Source: Ditibartonella apis (lineage in GTDB: Bacteria > Pseudomonadota > Alphaproteobacteria > Rhizobiales > Rhizobiaceae). From it: a stretch of 64,000 nucleotides of DNA. This document shows, one piece after another, positions 46,488 to 56,257 of this stretch. Under the pieces are notes generated by a model. The model was given only the letters and a program-made list of their open reading frames with translations. It ran no database searches and was not told where the DNA came from. The position numbers were made by a program, and so were the translations under genes. The DNA is taken from NCBI RefSeq assembly GCF_001952075.1, contig NZ_LXYU01000002.1, forward strand, positions 434,001 to 498,000. Reading direction: 5' to 3'. Position 1 is the stretch's first letter; the number at the start of each line of letters is the position of its first letter.

Positions 46488-47090
46488 TCAAGTATTTTCG
46501 GTCATTTGTTTGCGCACGAAGTTGATATCGTGGCTATGGACAATATTGTCGACGGTTGCCTGAGTATTCTGATCGGACCGCGCAAGATTGCCAAATGCTG
46601 TACCTACTCCTTCTATGCCACCGTCGGGAACTTGCCCCTGTTTCATCTGTTCATCGCGTTCAAGCATTTTTGCAACGCCGATGCCCCCGCGATCAGCCAC
46701 TTCTTTGGCCATGGATTCGGCCATCATGGATTTCCAATATTCCCCCGCTTGGCCTTTACCGAAGACCGAAGGAGTATCGGTGGTGAACATATTCTGGATG
46801 AAGGATTGCAACATAAAAGCTTCAAACTTTTTATAAGCTTCCGTGTGATCAGCGTTCGCGGATTTTTCTTTTATTTTTACCTGATTGGCATATTGTCCCG
46901 AAAGCGATGATGTTGATGCACTATCCCCGGTTTTCGCCATATCCGAAAAACCGTTGCCTGACATTTCCAGATTTGCTGCCCGCACAGCACTTTGTGCGTT
47001 GCGCAATTTCTCGACAGAAGCTCTATATTCTAGAGGATCAGCCGCTCTTGACACATCAAGTACCAAGTCTGAAGGTGGTTGAATGGCCAT
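46488..47090 (-). CDS. flgJ: Rod-binding protein FlgJ (single domain)
   Basis: Rod cap/scaffold protein. The protein has 200 residues. The rod-binding domain is at about 85-145 (YKKFEAFMLQSFIQNMFTTD..GKGQAGEYWKSMMAESMAKEVADRGGIGVA). No muramidase domain follows, which is the alphaproteobacterial form. Peptidoglycan cleavage would need a separate enzyme, and a lytic transglycosylase is encoded after fliK in this locus. C-terminal residues 150-200 are variable. Confidence 0.88.
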   Translation of the reverse strand: MAIQPPSDLVLDVSRAADPLEYRASVEKLRNAQSAVRAANLEMSGNGFSDMAKTGDSASTSSLSGQYANQVKIKEKSANADHTEAYKKFEAFMLQSFIQNMFTTDTPSVFGKGQAGEYWKSMMAESMAKEVADRGGIGVAKMLERDEQMKQGQVPDGGIEGVGTAFGNLARSDQNTQATVDNIVHSHDINFVRKQMTENT

Positions 47091-47212
47091 TATTCGTCCT
47101 CTTGTAAGCCTGTTCCGGTAAAAATCCGGACATTGGAATTCTCGAGGAAAGTCTTTTCACGCTAAAACGTTCAAGACAGTTTTACCTCGATTTTCACCAT
47201 AAATGACAAAGC

Positions 47213-47611
47213 TTATCCCAAACTGGTGTCTTTGACGATTTTTGCTGCAACATATTCTTCAAGCATTTGTGCCATTTCTTTACGCTCTTCCGCATCCTCT
47301 GCAGCTTTACGTTTTTCGTCGATAACGTCACACCGACGGGTCGATTGCAGCAACGTTTTTCTCTGTTGGGCAATGATATTGTCAAGGATTGCCTCTTTAC
47401 GAGCGTTTTTGTCGAGCCGCTTAGAAACCATCATCGGATCGAACAAACTGGAAGCCGAACCATGTTCCATTATTGAAAACAGGAATTGGTCTTCATCAGT
47501 TAATGCCGAGCGTTGAGTCTGCGTGCCTTCAAGTTCCGCTTCATCACGTGCTTTTACCAGTTTTTGCGCTTTTAAAAGCCTGGCATATCGCTGGCTTGAT
47601 GTCGGCATCAT
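47213..47611 (-). CDS. FliJ-like coiled-coil protein
   Basis: 132 residues, highly charged and helical (RYARLLKAQKLVKARDEAELEGTQTQ, then IIAQQRKTLLQSTRRCDVIDEKRKAAEDAEERKEM). No membrane segment. Size and helical hairpin layout resemble FliJ, the export chaperone that binds FliI and FlhA; no other fliJ candidate is in the locus. Coupled to fliR by a 4-bp overlap. The identity is a suggestion, not proven by motif. Confidence 0.6.
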   Translation of the reverse strand: MMPTSSQRYARLLKAQKLVKARDEAELEGTQTQRSALTDEDQFLFSIMEHGSASSLFDPMMVSKRLDKNARKEAILDNIIAQQRKTLLQSTRRCDVIDEKRKAAEDAEERKEMAQMLEEYVAAKIVKDTSLG

Positions 47612-48375
47612 GGCCCCCTATTCAACCACGAGGCATATTCAGCCCCGAAAAATGTCAAAATTTCCGGCAATAGATAATAGATAAGCAAAAGCCCGCCGAA
47701 CATCACAAACGGCATGGAAATGAAATAGACCGGAATTGTCGGCGTCAGTTTATTGATAAGACCGACAGCAATATTCACCAATATTGAATAAATAATAAAT
47801 GGAGAAGCAATGCGTAAAGTTGTCAAAAACGTTTGTGACAGGGCGTCCTGAAAATCGATCAAAGCCGATTGGGGCGCCGGAGTGAGAGAAACCGGTACAA
47901 CTTGATAGGATGTCATAAGTCCGCGGATAACAATCATATGAAGATCGCCAGCAAAAAATAGCATCAAAGCACCAATGGTTATCATATTGGCAACTTGTGT
48001 TTCCGGCATGGATTCGATGACACTGGTTCCCGGTTGACCGGAATAACCAATCGACATGCCAATAATATTGGCCATGAATTGGAGCGCCCACATATAAGCT
48101 TGCGCAATAACACCAAATGTTGCGCCGACAAGTGATTCACTCACGATTCCGGACACCAGTGTTGCCAAAGTCGGGTTTTGAGCAATGGTGGTAAAATTGG
48201 ACCCCGAAAGTGGCACCATAATCAACGAAAATGCTATTGCCAGAAAAAGTCTGAAATTCATAGGGATACGCGCGCTTGATATCCCCGGCATCAACATAAG
48301 ACAGGCCCCTACACGCGCAAAGATCAGCATGGCGATGATCACCAGCTGATCTATAGGCAAAAGTGCAAAGGACAT
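47608..48375 (-). CDS. fliR: Flagellar export gate protein FliR
   Basis: Export gate subunit in the MS-ring centre. The protein has 255 residues with six hydrophobic segments. It begins IDQLVIIAMLIFARVGACLMLMPGISSARIPMNFRLFLAIAFSLIM and includes WALQFMANIIGMSIGYSGQPG. It lies 12 bp after flhA and overlaps the FliJ-like gene by 4 bp. Confidence 0.96.
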   Translation of the reverse strand: MSFALLPIDQLVIIAMLIFARVGACLMLMPGISSARIPMNFRLFLAIAFSLIMVPLSGSNFTTIAQNPTLATLVSGIVSESLVGATFGVIAQAYMWALQFMANIIGMSIGYSGQPGTSVIESMPETQVANMITIGALMLFFAGDLHMIVIRGLMTSYQVVPVSLTPAPQSALIDFQDALSQTFLTTLRIASPFIIYSILVNIAVGLINKLTPTIPVYFISMPFVMFGGLLLIYYLLPEILTFFGAEYASWLNRGP

Positions 48376-48387
48376 GTCCTATTCCTT

Positions 48388-50481
48388 CTAATCGGCAATT
48401 GTCCCCAAAGTCTTGACCTCGACACCACGGGCAATTTCCGCGTGAGAGAGAACCGGAAGTGTTGCAAACAACCGCTCAATAATCATACGAACATAAGGCC
48501 GTGCTTCCGGAGAGGTAATGAGAACAAATCTCTCGCCTTTTTCCATATGTTTGCGAATAGCAGTTGTAGCCTGCGCACCGAATTTTTCAAGTTCTCTCGG
48601 ATCAATATCGAATTCGACAATCTCGCCCTTGGCGTCACGTTTCAATGCCTGATGGAAGACCAGATCCCAATGACTACCAAGCCGCAAGACATTCAATACA
48701 CCATTATCGGACAAATCACCACATATCTGTTGAGACATACGCATACGAACATGTTCGACAATCAATTCTGCGCGGCGGACATGCGGTGCAATTTCGGCAA
48801 TTGCTTCAAGAATCTGGTCGAGATTGCTGATTGAAACACGTTCTGCCAACAACAATTTCAAAACCGATTGCAAACCTGAATAGGAAAGATGTGCCGGGCA
48901 GATTTCTTCAAGAAGTTTACGATATTCAGGGCCTAAACGCTCAAGCAGTATACGCATATCCTTGTAAGATAACAATTGGGCCAGATTATTGCGCAGAACC
49001 TCGCTCAAATGGGTAAGTAGAACCGAAAGATTATCAACGGCCATATATCCTTCACGTGCAAGTTCGGAACGGAATGTTTCGGAAGTCGCAAAAGCACGCA
49101 TTCCAAATGCCGGTTCACGCACTTCCTCACCGGGGAGTTTGGGAGCCGGTTTATCGCCGAGCATAACCAGAACATCACCAATACGCATTTCATAAGAGGC
49201 AACAACCGTACCATGCAATTTGATCTGATAGGATTTTGGCGGTGTTTTGTAATCGTCTGTGACTTCGATTTCCGGAATAACAAAGCCAAAATCGGTTGCG
49301 AATTTGCGGCGCATTTTGGCAACGCGGTTTGCTAGCTCTGCCTGATGGGGCAACAAACGCGTGGCCAATTGTTTACCCAATACAAGCTCGATAGCGGGTT
49401 TTTCAAGCGAAGCTTTGACAGATTGGCTCTGTTCTTTTTGGGCTATGGCATCTTCCTGAGCCTTCAAAGCCTGTTCTTCGGCTGCCTGACGCTGTAGGCG
49501 CCGGGGAATTGAAAAACCGATACCGGCAAGAAGAGCGGCAATTGTCAAAAACGGAAATGCAGGCAATCCCGGCATAAGCCCCAAGACAGCAAGCAAGATC
49601 GAAGCAACAAACAAAGCTTTCGGGTAACCACCCAACTGGCCGAACACCGCTTTTTCAGTTGAGCCGCGTGTACCGCCTTTTGAAACCAGAAGACCGGCAG
49701 CAAGAGAAACAATCAAAGCCGGTATCTGGGTTACCAGACCATCACCAACCGAAAGTTTTGTGAAAACATCGGCTGCCTGCGAGACATCCATGCCATGGCG
49801 GGTAACACCGATAACAATACCGCCAAAAATATTGACGGCTGTAATAATAAGACCGGCGACCGCGTCACCACGAACGAATTTGGAAGCACCATCCATAGAA
49901 CCGAAAAAGGAACTTTCCTCTTCAAGCTCGCGCCGACGAACTTGGGCCTGTTTTTCATCAATCAAACCGGATGAAAGGTCGGCGTCAATCGCCATCTGTT
50001 TGCCGGGAATAGCATCCAAGGTAAAACGTGCGCCAACTTCCGCGATACGCGTTGCACCTTTGGTAATAACCAGAAAATTTACAATAACGAGAATGGCAAA
50101 GACAACAAGACCGATAACAAAGTCACCGCCCATCACGAATTGTGAAAAACCGTGAATGACATGACCGGCAGCGGTATAGCCTTCATCACCATGGGTGAGA
50201 ATAACACGTGTCGTTGCAATATTGAGCGACAGACGCAGCATCGTTGCGATAAGCAGCACCGTCGGAAAGGCGGAAAAGTCGAGCGGACGTTGGATCCACA
50301 ACGCCACCATCAAAATCAGAACCGAGAATGCTATCGAAAAAGATAGCCCCATATCCAGAACGAATGATGGAACAGGCAAAAACAAAACCGTCAGAATAAT
50401 GACAATACCGGCAGCGAAACCGATATCACTTCCGGAAAATTTACTGCTTTTGCCAATCGAGTTTACGGCACTTTGCTGCAC
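48388..50481 (-). CDS. flhA: Export gate protein FlhA
   Basis: Large export-gate protein forming a nonameric ring and using the proton gradient. The protein has 697 residues from GTG 50481, chosen for AAGGAG 6 nt upstream; the longer frame to 50541 has no better site. Eight transmembrane helices fill residues 20-310. The FHIPEP region ([47 protein letters not shown]) and the cytoplasmic domain ([25 protein letters not shown]) are intact. First gene of its unit with a regulatory box about 70-100 bp upstream. Confidence 0.97.
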   Translation of the reverse strand: MQQSAVNSIGKSSKFSGSDIGFAAGIVIILTVLFLPVPSFVLDMGLSFSIAFSVLILMVALWIQRPLDFSAFPTVLLIATMLRLSLNIATTRVILTHGDEGYTAAGHVIHGFSQFVMGGDFVIGLVVFAILVIVNFLVITKGATRIAEVGARFTLDAIPGKQMAIDADLSSGLIDEKQAQVRRRELEEESSFFGSMDGASKFVRGDAVAGLIITAVNIFGGIVIGVTRHGMDVSQAADVFTKLSVGDGLVTQIPALIVSLAAGLLVSKGGTRGSTEKAVFGQLGGYPKALFVASILLAVLGLMPGLPAFPFLTIAALLAGIGFSIPRRLQRQAAEEQALKAQEDAIAQKEQSQSVKASLEKPAIELVLGKQLATRLLPHQAELANRVAKMRRKFATDFGFVIPEIEVTDDYKTPPKSYQIKLHGTVVASYEMRIGDVLVMLGDKPAPKLPGEEVREPAFGMRAFATSETFRSELAREGYMAVDNLSVLLTHLSEVLRNNLAQLLSYKDMRILLERLGPEYRKLLEEICPAHLSYSGLQSVLKLLLAERVSISNLDQILEAIAEIAPHVRRAELIVEHVRMRMSQQICGDLSDNGVLNVLRLGSHWDLVFHQALKRDAKGEIVEFDIDPRELEKFGAQATTAIRKHMEKGERFVLITSPEARPYVRMIIERLFATLPVLSHAEIARGVEVKTLGTIAD

Positions 50482-50551
50482 GTTATTCTCCTTAACGCGA
50501 AAAAGGCACGACAATGCGTTTACATTTGTCCTTACCTTCAAGTTCTTTACA

Positions 50552-50580
50552 AAAATAGAAAACGAAGCTTGCGCGAAGGT
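50552..50580 (-). promoter_or_regulatory. Candidate FtcR box and -10 element, flhA unit
   Basis: Minus strand: ACCTTCG, spacer CGCA, AGCTTCG, 5 bp (TTTTC), TATTTT. It includes the 20-mer shared exactly with the fliF upstream region. Confidence 0.72.
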
Positions 50581-50847
50581 GATGAAAAAATCGTACCACC
50601 CCGTAAAGTTTTAAAAACATGCTCACGAAATTTTACAAAAAAGTAACCAACGTGGCCTAAAAGTGATAGAAAACAGGCAATCACCCTAGTCAAGCATTAA
50701 GAGCTTGCCCTGAAATTACGAAAAAAACCGTGAAATTACGGGATTTTCAAAAAATTTATGGAACTTTCTGCGATTGCCCGATTTATAACACATTGTTATA
50801 TTACGTGTTGTAACATATTGTGATACGAGAGATATAGAGGTGAGATC
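50581..50847. other. Intergenic region between the flhA box and a small ORF
   Basis: AT-rich. Around 50780-50830 repeated variants of ACATTGTTAT/GTTGTAACATATTG occur just before the small membrane peptide gene and may be an operator. No other gene seen. Confidence 0.4.
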
Positions 50848-50940
50848 ATGGCTGATATGATGAAAATTGCAGTGTTCTATTCAATGATGATTGTTAGCAC
50901 AAATGTTGCAATCGCCTTTGCTGTAATGGGATTGAACTGA
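50848..50940 (+). CDS. 30-residue membrane peptide
   Basis: A short frame starting MADMMKIAVFYSMMIVST and ending FAVMGLN. Almost the whole length is one hydrophobic helix. AGAGGTGAG precedes the ATG by 3-9 nt, and repeated ATTGT-type words lie upstream, suggesting a regulated promoter. It resembles small regulatory subunits of membrane complexes in size and layout, but no partner gene is adjacent. It lies convergent to fdhD. Confidence 0.45.
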   Translation: MADMMKIAVFYSMMIVSTNVAIAFAVMGLN

Positions 50941-51039
50941 GGTTTAAGGATTTCGGCGTGCATGAAGAATATGCGCGCTTATGTTTTTCGCATGCGGCCA
51001 GTTTGTGCCCATGCGCGATGAATTGCGACTTGAGATGGA

Positions 51040-51891
51040 TCAGATAATCCATTCTTTGCCGCAATAAATTTCGAAGTCCTTCTCTCTGGTGCGACCAATT
51101 AATGTCATGTTGCACTTTTGACCTATTCGAATGGCTTCAGCAGTTGCTGCAGACACTGCTACCAGCGTAGAAACGCCTGAAACCGCAGCTTTTTGTACCA
51201 TTTCAACAGACAAACGGCTGGTTACTACAATAAAACCGGAACTGACATCCTTGCGATTGTAAAATAGATAACCGCAAAGTTTGTCGAGCGCATTGTGCCT
51301 GCCGACGTCCTCTCGAATTGCAATTATCCCTTTATTTTTTTCATAAAAAGCGGCGGCATGAACTGCTCTTGTTGCATTGTTCAGAATCTGTTTGCCGCAA
51401 ATTTCACGTGCTGCAGCAAAAATTTCATCCTGATCAAAATGAACGTCTGTCCGTTTTACTTCGCTGATATCGCGCATTGCCGCGTCAATTGATTCTATGC
51501 CGCAAAGACCACAACCGACAGGGCCCGCCATAGAACGACGACGCTTACGAAACGCCTCGCGCCGATCAACCCGCAAAGCAATCTGCACATCTATTCCCCG
51601 TGACAAAGGAACAATATCGATATTTTCAATCTCGTCAGGGTCGCTGATAAATTCTTCTGTTAGACTGAACCCGTAAGCAAAATCTATAAGATCATCAGGA
51701 GAAGCCATCAAAACAGCTTGCGTCGTACCATCGTAAGAAAGAGCAATTGGCACTTCTTCGGCAACAGTTTTCCGGATTTGTTGTCTCTTCCGGTCACCTT
51801 TTGAAACAACATCCGCATCAACAAGCACCGTATCACTGAATGTTGACTCCGCTTTTTTTTCGACAGGGCACGCCTTTTTTAAAATAGTCAT
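51040..51891 (-). CDS. fdhD: Formate dehydrogenase sulfurtransferase FdhD
   Basis: Transfers sulfur from a cysteine desulfurase to the molybdenum cofactor of formate dehydrogenase. The protein has 283 residues. The essential CxxC is at Cys127-Cys130 (VGCGLCGIES). Other family segments are DFAYGFSLTEEFI, REDVGRHNALDKLCGYL and VVTSRLSVEMVQKAA..GVSTLVAVSAAT. No formate dehydrogenase genes are in the window. Confidence 0.95.
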   Translation of the reverse strand: MTILKKACPVEKKAESTFSDTVLVDADVVSKGDRKRQQIRKTVAEEVPIALSYDGTTQAVLMASPDDLIDFAYGFSLTEEFISDPDEIENIDIVPLSRGIDVQIALRVDRREAFRKRRRSMAGPVGCGLCGIESIDAAMRDISEVKRTDVHFDQDEIFAAAREICGKQILNNATRAVHAAAFYEKNKGIIAIREDVGRHNALDKLCGYLFYNRKDVSSGFIVVTSRLSVEMVQKAAVSGVSTLVAVSAATAEAIRIGQKCNMTLIGRTREKDFEIYCGKEWII

Positions 51892-52100
51892 TTAACGTCA
51901 TTCATTCCGAATAAAATTGCTTACCGGCTATATAACACGATTTTCGTCAGTTTTATGGGCCATATTCACCTATTGCCAAAACCGGAGGCCCGCTACCAAT
52001 TTTGATGTTTTATAAGTTAGGGACACGCTTGCCAAGGTTCCTGCATCAGAATATTTTTGTGAACAAATAATAACCGATATATTTTAGAGAGTGAATTCTG

Positions 52101-52430
52101 ATGAACTTGACCGAGATTGATGATGACGTTTTCGTTTGCGGGCAGATCACGGAAGACTTTGTCGACGAACTTGCCAAAGCCGGTTTCAAGACAATCATTT
52201 GCAACCGCCCCGACAACGAACAGCAAAATCAGCCGACTTACACTTCTATCGAAAAAGTTGCCAAAGCTCACGGTCTGAAATGCTACTATATTCCTGTCAC
52301 ACCGCCGAATATTGAAGAAGAAAGCATTGCCTCTATGAGAGAGGCTTTAAAGGCATCTGAATATCCGCTTCTTGCTTATTGCAAATCCGGACACAGGGCT
52401 GAAACGCTTTATCACCTTGCAAAAAGTTGA
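52101..52430 (+). CDS. DUF442/TIGR01244-type phosphatase or sulfurtransferase
   Basis: 109 residues, matching the small beta-lactamase-hydrolase-associated family (TIGR01244/DUF442), a cysteine-phosphatase-like fold. It shows FVCGQITEDFVDELAKAGFKTIICNRPDNE and the active-site loop LAYCKSGHRAETLY, with Cys93 as nucleophile. Members act alone or fused to metallo-hydrolases in sulfide metabolism; this one is alone. GAGAG precedes the ATG. Confidence 0.85.
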   Translation: MNLTEIDDDVFVCGQITEDFVDELAKAGFKTIICNRPDNEQQNQPTYTSIEKVAKAHGLKCYYIPVTPPNIEEESIASMREALKASEYPLLAYCKSGHRAETLYHLAKS

Positions 52431-52550
52431 GCCAACATTGTTTTTGCAACTCGTTTCGGGAATCTCCGTCAGCTTACAAAAATACCAATGAAACCATAAT
52501 GGGCGGTAAAATGCCTTTGATGCCCATTTTGTCCTTGGGCATGCAAAGCA

Positions 52551-52889
52551 TTATGCTTCTTTATTGTGATGCATGTCGCGATAAAGGCTAAGCCTATGGG
52601 CAACATCACAAATAGCACCAAAAACGGTCATCAGAATGCCTGCTGCCAGTAATAAAGTGGAAATGTTGACAAGATAATCGACGACCTCCACACGGGTTGC
52701 TGTTATTGCGAGCGAAACAGCCCCCACAGCCGTCAATATGGACGAGATGTCAAAGAATCTTGCCCAACCACTATCCGATAAAGACTTCCACAAAGAGAAG
52801 CCTAAAGAAAGATTGATTATAACAACCAATAGCGCTGCATTCATCAACTGGTAAGGCTGCCATTCAATTAAAGTATTTATATTATCCAT
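52551..52889 (-). CDS. Small three-helix membrane protein
   Basis: 112 residues, not recognised. Three hydrophobic segments are seen at about 15-34, 46-63 and 73-95 (LVNISTLLLAAGILMTVFGAICD). The C-terminus is His-rich (HRLSLYRDMHHNKEA). GGGGAG lies 6 nt before the ATG. Single-gene unit with no helpful neighbours. Confidence 0.65.
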   Translation of the reverse strand: MDNINTLIEWQPYQLMNAALLVVIINLSLGFSLWKSLSDSGWARFFDISSILTAVGAVSLAITATRVEVVDYLVNISTLLLAAGILMTVFGAICDVAHRLSLYRDMHHNKEA

Positions 52890-53033
52890 TTTTCACTCCC
52901 CAATGTCTAAATAATATATGGGGATTCAAATAAGCAATATAAAGGCATTTCAAAATTTATCGTTCACATTTTATGAAACCGTGTATTATAATTTAATTAC
53001 GATAAAATTATATTATAATAATTTTAAATATAA

Positions 53034-53074
53034 AAAATCCTGAAACAATTTATAATTTAAAAACTGTTTCAGGA
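53034..53074 (-). terminator. Terminator of the FMN reductase gene
   Basis: Perfect 10-bp stem TCCTGAAACA (53038-53047)/TGTTTCAGGA (53065-53074), followed on the minus strand by a T-run. It lies 10 bp past the stop codon. Confidence 0.85.
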
Positions 53075-53083
53075 ATATTATTT

Positions 53084-53644
53084 TTATTTCAAAAGCTGTT
53101 CAATCCATTTACCAAATGAATTAATTATAGTTGATAAAAACTTTGAAGCATTCTCATTTGCAGGTTTTCCATCGTCCGTCACGACTTCCTGAATCTTGCC
53201 AATATATGCTTCAGGTTGCTGCATCGTCGGAACGTCGTTAAACACCAATGCCTGCCGAACCTGTTGATTGCCACCAAAGCCACCCAATGCACCTTGGGAA
53301 ATGGAAACAACCGCGCCCGGCTTTCCGTTCCACAAGCCCTTGCCATATGGGCGCGAGCCGACATCAATCGCGTTTTTTAATACAGCCGGTATCGAACGAT
53401 TATATTCGGGTGTGATAAAGAGAACAGCATCAACCTTTTTCAATGCATTTCTGAAATTCTGCCAGGCGAGAGGCGGCGTATCGGTTTCCAGATCTTCGTT
53501 ATAAAGTGGCAAATCGCCAATTTCGATAAATTCGAGTGACAGATTCTTTGGTGCGAGACCGATAAACGCCTTGCCGAGCTTGCGGCTATAGGATTGCTTG
53601 CGTAAGCTGCCAATGAATATTCCGACTTTGAATTGTTTGGTCAT
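53084..53644 (-). CDS. NADPH-dependent FMN reductase
   Basis: Flavodoxin-fold quinone/FMN reductase of the ChrR/YieF type. 186 residues from ATG 53644, chosen because GAGGA lies 4-8 nt upstream; an ATG at 53659 is also in frame. FMN-binding segments are GIFIGSLRKQSYSRKLGKAF and ITPEYNRSIPAVLKNAIDVGSRP, and SQGALGGFGGNQQVRQAL follows. It probably reduces quinones or metals in the cytosol. Confidence 0.9.
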   Translation of the reverse strand: MTKQFKVGIFIGSLRKQSYSRKLGKAFIGLAPKNLSLEFIEIGDLPLYNEDLETDTPPLAWQNFRNALKKVDAVLFITPEYNRSIPAVLKNAIDVGSRPYGKGLWNGKPGAVVSISQGALGGFGGNQQVRQALVFNDVPTMQQPEAYIGKIQEVVTDDGKPANENASKFLSTIINSFGKWIEQLLK

Positions 53645-53873
53645 TTTTTCCTCTGTCATTATTTAATAGCTTCATCATTTAGATAATTCTTTTTTGTCAG
53701 GATTCAAAATAGAGATCGTTCGACAAGCTGTCTCCATTTCATTGACAATCAAATTCATTGTTTGTTTACCAAGTTTGTAAAATGCAACCGGAAAAACGAT
53801 TTTTAATTTCGTTGCCACGGTTATTTGGGGCAAAATAGCTATCCGTCCTCCGCCCCTTGAAAGGTAAAAAACG

Positions 53874-54083
53874 GTGCTCAAACATAGTTCGGATGCGTTG
53901 CAACTATCGACTTATACGAGAAGGTCGCATTTTGTTTACGGCGTATTCGAATATTTGCTGGTTATCGTGGTGACACTTGCGGCAATTTTTTTGCTGTCGA
54001 CCATCTTCGTTGACGAATTTTCAGACCTTATGGGAAAAAGCCACAGTCAACCGATTGTCAATTCGACCTTAAGCAACCTGTAA
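53874..54083 (+). CDS. Possible small single-pass membrane protein
   Basis: 69 residues from GTG 53874, with AAAGGT about 9 nt upstream. It has one clear transmembrane helix (about 22-46, GVFEYLLVIVVTLAAIFLLSTIFV) and an Asp/Lys/Ser tail. No family recognised. Real expression is uncertain; it is retained because the helix is well formed and there is no overlapping gene on the other strand with better support. Confidence 0.35.
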   Translation: MLKHSSDALQLSTYTRRSHFVYGVFEYLLVIVVTLAAIFLLSTIFVDEFSDLMGKSHSQPIVNSTLSNL

Positions 54084-54207
54084 AATGAGCAGCCATTAAA
54101 AAGAGCGATCGGTTGATGTCTATTGCCCGATATCATCAGTAAATTGGCTGGATTAACCGGACAATCAACGACGCTTTTACAAGCCTAATTGGCAAACGTT
54201 TGTATAT

Positions 54208-55116
54208 TTATCTTAATTTCAAATCGAAACGGTAAGATGCTGAAATACCCATGGTAAACTGGTTTTTATCACCGCGTTGAAAAACCAGAGATGAATCTCC
54301 TGCGTCCCCGGTCAGCCGCTTATACTCACTGAACACACTGGTTGTGATTTTGTTTGTTGCTTTCCAGGTAATTGCACCACCAGCGCCAAATGAGCCCCAA
54401 CCACTATCAGGGTGGAACTCTTTCAAACCCGATCGTAGCGATTCTTCTTCATCAACTCCATAATAGGTTTTGAAGTAGTCTTTCGTTGCATAAAAAGCGC
54501 GCGGTCCACCCGAAACCTGAACGGACGGCGTCAAATTTTTGTAAGCATCAATTGCAATATCGGATGTGACACCGTTATGGCTGCGCAGTCCTTTACGGAC
54601 TTCCGCTCTCGCCCGCAGCCAATCAAGCGGGTAGACCTCGGCAAAGCCACCGACTTCACCGCCCCATTTTACTCTCTTTAGACCTTTAAGATCGCCTGAA
54701 GTATCGCTGTCGCGGTCTTGCAGCAGCTTGCCGACAACGCCAAGACGGAAAAAACGTTTTTCCAGAAGGGCAAAAGACATATTGTCATTACGTGAAGAAA
54801 AGCGGTCATCCCCGCCGGTTTTACCAATGGAAAAAATCGGATCGACGGCAATGTCATAGGTATCATCACCTTCGAATTTTGGTGCCTCATAGACCGAAGC
54901 ACCAACAGTTACCGACCAGTTCCCACTATAAAAATGACGTTTTTCAGGTTGGGTGGATTGGTAATTTCTATCGTCGGAATAACGCTGTTCAGCCGAAACA
55001 TTGGTAACTTTACCTGTCTGGTAGTCGTAAAGCTCTTCTGCATTGACCTTGAAACATGAAATCGTCATCAAGCCGGTCATGCTTGCCAAAACTAATTTCA
55101 ATAAATAATTCGACAC
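54208..55116 (-). CDS. MipA/OmpV-family outer membrane protein
   Basis: Outer-membrane beta-barrel of the MipA/OmpV family, linked to murein-synthesis scaffolding or envelope stress. The protein has 302 residues from GTG 55116, with GGAG 7 nt upstream. The signal peptide ends around VNA. The family start WSVTVGASVYEAPKFEGDDTYDIAVDPIFS and alternating strands follow. The terminal strand is GISASYRFDLKLR. Confidence 0.88.
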   Translation of the reverse strand: MSNYLLKLVLASMTGLMTISCFKVNAEELYDYQTGKVTNVSAEQRYSDDRNYQSTQPEKRHFYSGNWSVTVGASVYEAPKFEGDDTYDIAVDPIFSIGKTGGDDRFSSRNDNMSFALLEKRFFRLGVVGKLLQDRDSDTSGDLKGLKRVKWGGEVGGFAEVYPLDWLRARAEVRKGLRSHNGVTSDIAIDAYKNLTPSVQVSGGPRAFYATKDYFKTYYGVDEEESLRSGLKEFHPDSGWGSFGAGGAITWKATNKITTSVFSEYKRLTGDAGDSSLVFQRGDKNQFTMGISASYRFDLKLR

Positions 55117-55264
55117 CTATACACTCCAGACGCTTTGCCAAAGCAGCTGATTTATAAAATTGCTAGACACCAACTCTTAGCAAACTGGCCAACAATAAAT
55201 ATTCAATCAAGTTTTTAAGAATGTATTAAAACTCTGCCTTCTCCTAAACCTTGTCGGCCTATCC

Positions 55265-56257
55265 TTACTCATTGGTAAACGTAAAGTTTCTATCGAGCAC
55301 AGATAATGGTCGAACAGATTTTAGTGCTGCTTGTGCCTCGTTTTTATCTTTGTTCATCTGGTCAATCAATGGTTGAAGCCCGTCAAACTTTTTTTCTCCA
55401 CGTAAATACGAGTAGAAACTGACAGATGCCGTTTCATCGTACAACTCACCGTTGAACGAAAATAGAAAAGTTTCAAGCAATGGCACACCATCGCCCTCCA
55501 CTGTCGGTCTTTTTCCGAAGCTTGCAACCCCGTCATAAAGTGTTCCGTCAAAGCGCCTGAAACGTACGGCATAAATTCCGAAAGAAAGGCCGGTCTCTCC
55601 GGCAAGCGCCATATTAGCCGTCGGAAAACCCAATGTCCGTCCGAGCTTTGCGCCATGAATGACTTTTGAACAAACAGTATAGTGATATCCGAGAAGGTTT
55701 GCCGCTTCTTCCACATGTCCGATTTTTAAAAGTTCACGGATGCGGCTTGACGAAATAATTTTACCATTTTCGTCACAAAATGGTGGAACTTTAATGACGG
55801 CAAAGCCAAATCTTTTTCCGCAATCTTCCAAATATTCGGGCGTACCGGACCGTTTGCTGCCAAAATGGAAATCACTTCCGGTAACAACTGCCGAAGCGTG
55901 AAAATTCTCGCACAAAATATGTTTGACAAATTCTTCGGCAGTAAGGTGCGCAAATTTTGCATCAAAGCGTTGTTCAACAACGCCATCAAAGCCTAACAAT
56001 TCCAGTATTCTGGCTTTTTCTGCTGCTGGTGTGAGCCGATCAACCGGAGTTTCCGGCTTGAAAAAGCTTTTAGGGTGCGGCTCGAATGTATAAACAATTG
56101 CCGGTCGGGCAGTTCGACGGGCAATATCCAATGCTTTTTCTAAAACTGCCTGATGCCCCCTATGAACGCCATCAAAATTACCAATTGCTACAACCGCATT
56201 TTTATAACTTTCCGGTAATGCAGCGAGATTTTCCAACCGCAAAAATTTATTGGTCAT
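55265..56257 (-). CDS. ribF: Riboflavin kinase/FAD synthetase RibF
   Basis: Bifunctional enzyme making FMN then FAD. The protein has 330 residues. The N-terminal nucleotidyltransferase has GNFDGVHRGH at 27-36 and SSRIRELL. The C-terminal riboflavin kinase has HGAKLGRTLGFPTANM. The ATG overlaps the upstream HAD-hydrolase stop by 4 bp. No FMN riboswitch was seen. Confidence 0.96.
   Translation of the reverse strand: MTNKFLRLENLAALPESYKNAVVAIGNFDGVHRGHQAVLEKALDIARRTARPAIVYTFEPHPKSFFKPETPVDRLTPAAEKARILELLGFDGVVEQRFDAKFAHLTAEEFVKHILCENFHASAVVTGSDFHFGSKRSGTPEYLEDCGKRFGFAVIKVPPFCDENGKIISSSRIRELLKIGHVEEAANLLGYHYTVCSKVIHGAKLGRTLGFPTANMALAGETGLSFGIYAVRFRRFDGTLYDGVASFGKRPTVEGDGVPLLETFLFSFNGELYDETASVSFYSYLRGEKKFDGLQPLIDQMNKDKNEAQAALKSVRPLSVLDRNFTFTNE

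Noticed and set aside
53675..53881. Minus-strand frame of 68 codons upstream of the FMN reductase
   Set aside because: No ribosome-binding site, no family and no membrane segment. Probably chance.
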